Assembly: GCA_007129085.1 (NCBI GenBank)
Contig: SKWF01000151.1
Coordinates: 1-11,715, forward strand
Length of the DNA stretch: 11,715 nucleotides
Direction of reading: 5' to 3'
Source of the DNA: Balneolaceae bacterium
GTDB taxonomy: Bacteria; Bacteroidota; Rhodothermia; Balneolales; Balneolaceae
Part shown: positions 6,998 through 11,715 of the stretch, one piece after another
Layout of the letters: every line of letters starts with the position of its first letter
Numbering within the stretch: the stretch's first letter is position 1
Translations under genes and position numbers: made by a program
The notes under the pieces: model-generated
What the model was told of the DNA's origin: nothing
The model's database searches: none
What the model saw: only the letters and a program-made list of their open reading frames with translations

Positions 6998-7264
6998 AAG
7001 GTTACTCCGCGTTATGTTTTGGTTATTCGCTTAAAATTAAAGCAAAATGATAGATCATTTGAATCTAAATGTCAAAGTGCTGAATATCATTTAACACTCA
7101 TTAAACATTCAACTGATCTTCATTATATAATTTAAATTTGTGCACTTAATATATTAGATGAATGCATTAACTACCAAACCGAATATCTGATTTATTAAAT
7201 TTTTTAAAATCACCGCTCAACTCCATTATTTTCAAAATCCGTTCGCTTTTTTATAAATAGAATT
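6998..7264. other. 267-base AT-rich intergenic region
   Basis: No convincing gene lies in this gap between the DsbD-like gene and exbB. It holds a promoter-like element and palindrome close to exbB (listed separately). Just upstream of these is an imperfect AT-rich hairpin at 7079-7113, with outer arms GCTGAAT/ATTCAAC and inner arms TTTAA/TTAAA. I see no classical terminator for the upstream rpsF unit; the hairpin at 7079-7113 is the only candidate and lacks a clean U-tract. Confidence 0.5.
7047..7075 (-). promoter_or_regulatory. Promoter of the exb operon with palindrome over -10
   Basis: On the minus strand there is TTGACA (7070-7075), a 17-base spacer and TATCAT (7047-7052): a full -35 match and five of six -10 bases. 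It lies 50 bases before the exbB start. A perfect inverted repeat, AAATGAT-AG-ATCATTT (7045-7060), covers the -10 box and could be a repressor operator. The downstream sequence, ATTTTG, also resembles part of a Bacteroidota-type -7 element. Confidence 0.6.
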
Positions 7265-7906
7265 TTAAGCCTTATTGTAAAAAACCAACCGAAAGACAAG
7301 CCCCACCCCTGCTAAGAGCAATAATAACAGGCTAATTACAAATGCTTTCCTATTTACAAATAGAGAGTTAATGATTCTATTTTCTTCATTACTTTCATCA
7401 AAACCATCAAACGGAGTATCTGAGAGGCCGGCTACTTCAATATTTTTGTGCACGCTTTTTACCTTGGGTGGCAGGCAAGATTTATCATCACAGACTTGGT
7501 ATAGTATGTCTATCTCTAGTTCCTTAACTCCCTGAACATTCTCTCGAAATGCAACGGGAATTGTAAACTCTGCTTCATTGGAATGCCATCCTAATTTCTC
7601 ATTGAAATTAGGGTCCAAAACAATTTTAGCCTCTGTCTCTTTTATCTCACCGGCTATCCCGGCATAATCGTTGGTAACAGATAGGGTTGTGGGGTATGGC
7701 CCTGCATCGGGATCATTTAGTGATGAATAGAGATGCCAATCTTCATCAATAATGGCCTTTACAGTTATAGAGAATATCTCACCCGCCTTAACTTGATCAG
7801 GTGCGTTAGAGATAGAATAGCTTACCGGATCTAACAGTTGTGCCTGAACAAAAAAAGGGGATAGTACGATAAGTACTACCCCCGTGATAAATGATTTAAC
7901 ATTCAT
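7265..7906 (-). CDS. DsbD N-terminal-domain-like protein, membrane anchored
   Basis: This 213-residue protein has an N-terminal signal peptide (about 1-22, hydrophobic, likely cut near VQA). A beta-rich periplasmic domain (about 25-158) follows, with a linker, a single C-terminal transmembrane helix (about 188-209) and a short basic end. The periplasmic domain resembles the N-terminal (alpha) domain of thiol:disulfide interchange protein DsbD: WHLYSS (57-62), and YQVCDDKSCLPP (136-147) with the cysteine pair C139 and C144. The eight-helix electron-carrying domain and the thioredoxin-like domain of full DsbD are absent. It probably acts as a periplasmic dithiol carrier, but its partner is not in this window. 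It starts 10 bases after rplI and is probably co-transcribed with it. Confidence 0.75.
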   Translation of the reverse strand: MNVKSFITGVVLIVLSPFFVQAQLLDPVSYSISNAPDQVKAGEIFSITVKAIIDEDWHLYSSLNDPDAGPYPTTLSVTNDYAGIAGEIKETEAKIVLDPNFNEKLGWHSNEAEFTIPVAFRENVQGVKELEIDILYQVCDDKSCLPPKVKSVHKNIEVAGLSDTPFDGFDESNEENRIINSLFVNRKAFVISLLLLLLAGVGLVFRLVFYNKA

Positions 7907-7916
7907 TTTTCAACAA

Positions 7917-8366
7917 CTAATCGGAAGACTTAACAACCCACACTTTTACCTGTGGTTTGAGGTCGCCTAAAAGATCTACAGTTGCTGTATACTCACCAAG
8001 TGTTTTGATATCCTGGTCGAGTGAAATCTTTCTTTTGTCAATTACGATACCTCTCTCTTCAAGTGCTTCAGCTACTTGAATGTTAGTTACAGTACCGTGA
8101 ATTTTTTCATCCTCCCCTACTGTAGCAGGAATAGTAACGGATGCGATTTCTAACTGTTGAGCTAATTGCTTCGCTTTCTCAACAGTAAGCTCGGCGCGTT
8201 GTTCAGCCTGTTTCTGTAGGTTTTCGTACTCTTTAATTGCACCGGGTGTTGCCATAACAGCTTTGCCGTGCGGAATTAAATAATTTCTTCCGTAGCCACC
8301 TTTCACATCTACAAGATCACCGGGTGATCCTAAATGTTCTACTTCTTCTTTTAAAATAAGCTTCAT
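7917..8366 (-). CDS. rplI: 50S ribosomal protein L9
   Basis: This 149-residue protein has the usual length and two-domain layout of L9. The N-terminal RNA-binding domain includes the signature GDLVDVKGGYGRNYLIPHGK (16-35). A long connecting helix (about 45-75) leads to a C-terminal domain that includes HGTVT (89-93). It is part of the large ribosomal subunit at the base of the L1 stalk. It is third in the rpsF-rpsR-rplI unit, 19 bases after rpsR, with a GGAG sequence in the gap. Nothing unusual. Confidence 0.97.
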   Translation of the reverse strand: MKLILKEEVEHLGSPGDLVDVKGGYGRNYLIPHGKAVMATPGAIKEYENLQKQAEQRAELTVEKAKQLAQQLEIASVTIPATVGEDEKIHGTVTNIQVAEALEERGIVIDKRKISLDQDIKTLGEYTATVDLLGDLKPQVKVWVVKSSD

Positions 8367-8385
8367 ATCTCTGTTTACTCCTAGT

Positions 8386-8637
8386 CTATCTAAGGTTTTC
8401 GGTTACGTACGGAATCAGAGCCATAAATCGAGCTCTTTTAACGGCAGTTGACAGCTGGCGCTGATGCCGTGCACTATTACCTGTAACTCGTCTGGGTAAT
8501 ATTTTACCCTGATCGTTTATAAATTTCATCAGAGTTTCGGTGTCTTTGTAGTCGATATACTCAATACCGGCTTTAGTGAACTTACACTCTTTTGTTTTTA
8601 AATGTCCTTTCTTCGGGTGTGATGGATTGTTAATCAT
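8386..8637 (-). CDS. rpsR: 30S ribosomal protein S18
   Basis: This 83-residue protein is of standard length. Its core, YIDYKDTETLMKFI (27-40), ILPRRVTGNSARHQRQLSTA (46-65) and VKRARFMALIPY (66-77), is typical S18, which binds S6 and 16S rRNA in the platform of the small subunit. Only one Cys remains in the N-terminal part (KECKF), so this is not a zinc-binding version. It starts 11 bases after the rpsF stop. No ssb gene lies between rpsF and rpsR, unlike in many Firmicutes. Confidence 0.97.
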   Translation of the reverse strand: MINNPSHPKKGHLKTKECKFTKAGIEYIDYKDTETLMKFINDQGKILPRRVTGNSARHQRQLSTAVKRARFMALIPYVTENLR

Positions 8638-8648
8638 AGTGGTATAGC

Positions 8649-9074
8649 TTAATTATCGTCTTCAGTTTCTTCTTCGGTCTCCTCAAAAATCACGGGCAAA
8701 TCGCCTTTCTTTTTCAGGTCGTAATGACGCTCCATTTTGGCGTCATATTTCAGCGTTAGATATCTCATGATATCATCATTGATTCTCATATTACGCTCAA
8801 CTTTTTCAATTGCTGAATGAGGAGCATTGAAGAAGATATTTACGTAATAGCCGCTGCTTTTTTTGTCAATATCATAAGCTAAGGGCTTTGTACCCCACTC
8901 ATCTACATCTACAACTTCACCATCATTACTTTCAATTTGTTTATTTACAAAATCGACAAGCTCTTTGAACTTATCATCATCCAGAACGGGGTTCAGGATG
9001 TAAAGCATTTCATAGAATTCTTTTTTCATACGATATGTTTTCTTTGGTTGTATTCCATTATTGGAAACAGTCAT
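8649..9074 (-). CDS. rpsF: 30S ribosomal protein S6
   Basis: S6 binds S18 and 16S rRNA. The family core begins at KEFYEMLYILNP and includes the EWGTKPLAYDI strand (65-75 counted from the farthest upstream possible start) and NMRINDDIMRYLTL. A highly acidic tail (EETEEETEDDN) follows. Three starts are possible. The one chosen is ATG at 9072-9074, because GGAA lies seven bases upstream; it gives 141 residues. A TTG at 9087-9089 would add five residues. An ATG at 9027-9029 gives the classical short S6 N-terminus but has only a weak upstream AAAGA. It is first in the rpsF-rpsR-rplI unit, with a candidate promoter at 9101-9132 and a hairpin over the chosen start codon. Confidence 0.95.
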   Translation of the reverse strand: MTVSNNGIQPKKTYRMKKEFYEMLYILNPVLDDDKFKELVDFVNKQIESNDGEVVDVDEWGTKPLAYDIDKKSSGYYVNIFFNAPHSAIEKVERNMRINDDIMRYLTLKYDAKMERHYDLKKKGDLPVIFEETEEETEDDN

Positions 9075-9093
9075 TGTACGTTCCGTCAATGAC
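9070..9093 (-). promoter_or_regulatory. mRNA hairpin over the rpsF start codon
   Basis: On the minus strand, GTCATTG and CAATGAC form a 7-bp stem, extended by ACG/CGT around a GAA triloop with one bulged A. The chosen rpsF ATG (9072-9074) lies in the 3' arm, and the GGAA ribosome-binding bases lie at the loop. Such a fold could block initiation. S6:S18 feedback on its own leader is established in other bacteria, but the published motif was not matched here, so the regulatory role is inference. Confidence 0.45.
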
Positions 9094-9100
9094 AGAGCCT

Positions 9101-9132
9101 CAAAATATAGGCAATGTTTGATTAATTAACAA
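9101..9132 (-). promoter_or_regulatory. Candidate promoter of the rpsF unit
   Basis: On the minus strand, ATTG (its TTG at 9130-9132) is followed after 20 bases by TATATTTTG (9101-9109). This resembles the Bacteroidota-type promoter (TTTG at -33, TAnnTTTG at -7), with one extra base in the -7 element. Transcription would start about 20-30 bases before the rpsF ATG, leaving the start-codon hairpin in the leader. Confidence 0.4.
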
Positions 9133-9134
9133 TG

Positions 9135-9159
9135 GAGTAACCGGCGTGACCGGCTACTC
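9135..9159 (-). terminator. GC-rich hairpin between nuoN and rpsF
   Basis: On the minus strand, arms GAGTAGCCGG (9150-9159) and CCGGTTACTC (9135-9144) pair over 10 bp, including one G-U pair, around a 5-base loop. It starts 14 bases past the nuoN stop. The sequence after it, CATTGTTAATTAAT, is T-rich but not a clean U-tract. It is probably the terminator of the nuo operon; it could instead be a ribosomal-protein leader element if transcription reads through. Confidence 0.5.
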
Positions 9160-9173
9160 ACATAGATGTGTTT

Positions 9174-10613
9174 TTACAAGCTGTAGTAAGAAGAGATTAA
9201 CTCAATAAGACCGGAAAATGGTAATACCGGCTCAATTCCGTAATAGAGTGTTAAAGCTGCCATAAGCACAACTGCAGATGAGAATAACAGGCTTGCAGGC
9301 TTTAAACTGTACTCCTTGTGGGAATCTTTGAAAAAGAGGTAAACCATTACTCTTAAGTAGTAGTAAGCACTGGCCGCACTTGCCAGAACACCTATTATTG
9401 CCAACGGTATTAACCCGGCGTTTATCGCTGCTGCAAATACATAATACTTACCTACAAAACCGACAAATGGTGGAATACCTACCAGTGAAAAGAGGAATAT
9501 TGAGAGAAGAACTCCCATAAGAGGGAACTTAAATCCAAGACCGGCATAACTTTCAATTTCTGTAAAATCGAGGCCCTTATTTCGCTCGTAGTATGCGATT
9601 ACACTAAATGCACCTACGTTCATTACGGTGTATGCGAATAGATAATATAGTACCCCTGTAAATCCTTCAGGTGTTCCTGCCGCCAACCCAACAAGCAGAT
9701 AACCTGCATGTGCAATACTTGAGTATGCAAGCATTCTTTTCACATTGTCTTGTGCAAGAGCAATAAGGTTACCCACTACCATTGTAAGAATGGCAACAAC
9801 CTGAATTACGTTTGTCCAAATATCGGTATCTGATTCCGGCAGCATACGCGACATAATCAAAACAAAAGCTACAAATGTGGCAGATTTTGCCGCTGTAGCC
9901 ATAAATGCGGTAAGTGTTGTAGGCGTCCCTTGGTACACATCGGGAGTCCACATGTGGAACGGAACAGCACCTATTTTAAAGAAGATTCCTACCAGTAACA
10001 GAGCAGATCCTCCCATAAACATAAGAGTTGGCTCCGCAACTGCAGCAATTTCTGTCAGGTTAGTGTGACCCGTTGCTCCATAAATAAGAGCGATTCCATA
10101 GAGTAAAAAACCGGTGGCAAATGCTCCTAATAAAAAGTACTTGAGTGCAGCTTCGGCTCCTGTTTTCTTATCCTTAATAAGTCCGGCTATCACATACAGA
10201 CAGATCGACATCGTTTCGAGGCCGAGAAAGAAAGAGATTAAATCATTTGCAGATGCAAGAGCCAGCATTCCAACAATAGAAAGTAAAATCATTGAGTACA
10301 CATCACCACGGTGGAGATCTATCTCCATCAAATAGTCGCGCGATACAACAACACTGAATAGTGATCCCAATAGAATTACAACTGCACCAAACGATGCTAC
10401 ACCTCCGTAGACAATCATTCCGGTAAACGCGGTACCTGAATCTCCAAATAGCGCTGCTATAGCAACACCTAATGCTGCCAGGATACCGGCAATTGTTAAT
10501 CCGTAAATCTGATCTGCACTTTTCTTATATGCCTCCATCAAGAGAGCAATTAACCCGACTACGGCAATAATTACGCCGGGTAGAAAAGCAATTATATCGT
10601 GCATGTAATCCAT
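9174..10613 (-). CDS. nuoN: NADH-quinone oxidoreductase subunit N (complex I)
   Basis: This 479-residue antiporter-like subunit of the membrane arm of complex I pumps protons as NADH is oxidised by quinone. It has many hydrophobic helices throughout, as expected for about 14 membrane spans. Key residues correspond to those mapped in E. coli NuoN: E133 in FLGLETMS, K158 in LKYFLLGAFATG, K213 in FKIGAVPFHMWTPDVYQGTP, K243 in ATAAKSATF, and K389 in VGKYYVF. Length and motifs are normal. Its ATG (10611-10613) follows the stop codon of the carbinolamine dehydratase gene after a single base, so translation is probably coupled. In complex I operons nuoN normally follows nuoM directly and is last; here it follows the inserted gene and is still last. 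Confidence 0.97.
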   Translation of the reverse strand: MDYMHDIIAFLPGVIIAVVGLIALLMEAYKKSADQIYGLTIAGILAALGVAIAALFGDSGTAFTGMIVYGGVASFGAVVILLGSLFSVVVSRDYLMEIDLHRGDVYSMILLSIVGMLALASANDLISFFLGLETMSICLYVIAGLIKDKKTGAEAALKYFLLGAFATGFLLYGIALIYGATGHTNLTEIAAVAEPTLMFMGGSALLLVGIFFKIGAVPFHMWTPDVYQGTPTTLTAFMATAAKSATFVAFVLIMSRMLPESDTDIWTNVIQVVAILTMVVGNLIALAQDNVKRMLAYSSIAHAGYLLVGLAAGTPEGFTGVLYYLFAYTVMNVGAFSVIAYYERNKGLDFTEIESYAGLGFKFPLMGVLLSIFLFSLVGIPPFVGFVGKYYVFAAAINAGLIPLAIIGVLASAASAYYYLRVMVYLFFKDSHKEYSLKPASLLFSSAVVLMAALTLYYGIEPVLPFSGLIELISSYYSL

Positions 10614-10614
10614 T

Positions 10615-10905
10615 CTAATATGTTTTGTAAACCGTGTCTATCGCTTTGGCAAGCGAAATATCTTTTTCTGTTACTTTATCACCGGCATCGTGAGTACTTA
10701 AACTGATTGATACCGATTTATATACATTTGAAATTTCGGGGTGATGACCTTGGTCTTCCGCTTCAAATCCTATTCGAACGATGAAAGAAAGTGCCGTTTT
10801 AAAATCAGCAAATTCAAAGTCCCGATGGATCTTATCCCCTTCAAAATTCCATTCGGAAAGATTTTTCAGCGACTTTTCAATTTCTTCTTTTGATAATGGT
10901 TTCAT
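10615..10905 (-). CDS. Pterin-4a-carbinolamine dehydratase
   Basis: This 96-residue protein is recognised as the PCD/DCoH (PhhB) family, which dehydrates 4a-hydroxytetrahydrobiopterin during cofactor recycling after aromatic amino acid hydroxylation. The active-site signature is intact: H54-H55-P56 in DQGHHPEISNVY, H72 in LSTHDAGDKVTEKDI, and the closing AKAID. The spacing matches mammalian DCoH with a constant offset of seven (H61, H62, H79). The length is normal for the family. It sits inside the complex I operon: the nuoM stop lies 9 bases upstream and the nuoN start 1 base downstream. A strong ribosome binding site (GGAG) overlaps the end of nuoM. A role in tetrahydrobiopterin recycling fits the PTPS-type and folE2 genes at the other end of the window; why it is within nuo is not known. 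Confidence 0.93.
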   Translation of the reverse strand: MKPLSKEEIEKSLKNLSEWNFEGDKIHRDFEFADFKTALSFIVRIGFEAEDQGHHPEISNVYKSVSISLSTHDAGDKVTEKDISLAKAIDTVYKTY

Positions 10906-10910
10906 AATGG

Positions 10911-10917
10911 CTCCTTA
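10911..10917 (-). promoter_or_regulatory. Ribosome binding site overlapping the nuoM stop
   Basis: On the minus strand the nuoM stop TAA (10915-10917) runs directly into GGAG (10911-10914), giving TAAGGAG five bases before the dehydratase ATG (10903-10905). This is one of the clearest Shine-Dalgarno sites in the window and supports coupled translation of the inserted gene. Confidence 0.75.
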
Positions 10918-11715
10918 GTCTTTTAGTACAATGTTGGATTCATCATCTGCCTGCAAACCGTACAGCTTAGCTGTCCAGTCTGGTGTCTCCTTTTTTACGG
11001 TTTGCTCAACCACTGCAATGCTTTTCTCTTCGCTTGTCATAAGGAAGCTATCCACCCACTCTTCTGAGTACTGAGTAAAATCAACAGGACGTATTCCAAT
11101 CCAAATCATGAAAAACACAAGTGGGATTAGCAGCCCGATTTCACGAGCGTTTAGATCCACCATGTTCTTATTCTCTTCTGTTTCAAGCGGGCCAAACATT
11201 ACTCGTTGATACATCCACAGCATGTAGGCCGCTGCAAGTATCACACCAATTGTAGCGATTACAGCATACCAGTGATTGCCTAACAGTTCAGAATTGAATG
11301 ATCCCAAGAGAATGAAAAACTCACCGATAAAACCGTTCAATCCGGGAAGGCCGATTGAAGCCAACGTGGTAATTAAAAAGAATACAGCAAGTACCGGAAC
11401 TGATTTGGCTATTCCGCCAAAGTCGGCAATCATTCGAGTGTGTCGGCGGTCATAAATCATCCCGACGATTAGGAAGAGTGCTCCGGTTGCAAGGCCGTGG
11501 TTTACCATCTGAATAATAGCCCCCTGAACGCCAATGGCGTTGAAAGCAAAAATTCCCAGCACTACAAAGCCCAAGTGACTTACCGAGGAGTATGCAACTA
11601 ATTTCTTAACATCTTTCTGAACCATTGCCACAAGTGCACCATATATAATTCCAATAACAGCAAGTGTAGCAAGCCACGGTGCAAATTCCATAAAGGCATT
11701 TGGGAAAATCGGCAT
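10915..11715 (-). CDS. nuoM: NADH-quinone oxidoreductase subunit M, C-terminal part (cut by window edge)
   Basis: The last 266 or so residues of the complex I antiporter-like subunit NuoM are visible; the gene continues past the right edge, and the Met at the edge is internal. Family motifs include VQKDVKKLVAYSSVSHLGF (32-50 of the visible part), NHGLATGALFLIVG (72-85), and LPGLNGFIGEF (123-133). E132 of the last motif corresponds to the conserved E407 of E. coli NuoM. About seven membrane segments are visible, followed by a hydrophilic tail of about 40 residues that includes EEKSIAVVEQTVKKETPDW. The normal protein is about 500 residues, so roughly half is here. It is followed after nine bases by the carbinolamine dehydratase gene. 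Confidence 0.96.
   Translation of the reverse strand: MPIFPNAFMEFAPWLATLAVIGIIYGALVAMVQKDVKKLVAYSSVSHLGFVVLGIFAFNAIGVQGAIIQMVNHGLATGALFLIVGMIYDRRHTRMIADFGGIAKSVPVLAVFFLITTLASIGLPGLNGFIGEFFILLGSFNSELLGNHWYAVIATIGVILAAAYMLWMYQRVMFGPLETEENKNMVDLNAREIGLLIPLVFFMIWIGIRPVDFTQYSEEWVDSFLMTSEEKSIAVVEQTVKKETPDWTAKLYGLQADDESNIVLKD

Noticed and set aside
7167..7226. 19-codon minus-strand open frame in the gap before exbB (MELSGDFKKF...)
   Set aside because: It is short enough to occur by chance in a gap of this size, has no ribosome binding site and no recognisable motif.
8638..8648. Missing ssb between rpsF and rpsR as a sign of gene loss
   Set aside because: Many phyla have rpsF-rpsR-rplI without ssb; the 11-base spacing is normal.

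Overview
This is an ordinary chromosomal stretch of a free-living, AT-leaning bacterium. Almost every gene lies on the minus strand, so transcription runs from high to low coordinates. I see no mobile element, phage, CRISPR array, tRNA or rRNA. Several things suggest a member of the Bacteroidota/Rhodothermota/Balneolota group, most likely Balneolota: rpsF-rpsR-rplI without ssb between them, an ExbB - small membrane protein - ExbD - ExbD operon, a respiratory complex I (nuo) operon, protein sequence style, and weak use of Shine-Dalgarno sites. This placement is an inference from sequence style; no search was run.

Layout in transcription order. (1) 11715-9174: the 3' end of a complex I operon, with nuoM (cut by the window edge) and nuoN. 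A complete pterin-4a-carbinolamine dehydratase gene sits between them with near-zero spacing. (2) 9074-7265: rpsF, rpsR, rplI, then a membrane-anchored protein resembling the N-terminal domain of DsbD. A GC-rich hairpin and a candidate promoter separate this unit from nuoN. (3) 7264-6998: a 267-base AT-rich gap holding a good promoter with a palindrome over its -10 box. (4) 6997-4943: exbB, a small three-helix membrane protein, and two exbD genes, closed by a strong terminator. (5) 4872-3841: a thiL-like kinase gene with altered metal-binding motifs, whose start lies just after that terminator. (6) 3717-1645: ftsH, with its own terminator. (7) 1473-119: a pyruvoyl-tetrahydropterin synthase gene and folE2, ending at a terminator shared with a plus-strand gene that enters from the left edge.

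How the genes may work together. FolE2 (GTP to dihydroneopterin triphosphate), the PTPS-type enzyme and the carbinolamine dehydratase are three steps of tetrahydrobiopterin synthesis and recycling, although two sit at one end of the window and one at the other. ExbB/ExbD and NuoM/NuoN are proton-conducting membrane complexes. FtsH and the DsbD-like protein concern quality control and possibly redox in the envelope. I found no clearly new multi-gene system. The observations most worth a second look are the dehydratase inside the nuo operon, the divergent ThiL, the stand-alone DsbD-like domain behind rplI, the small protein in the exb operon, and the hairpin over the rpsF start codon.
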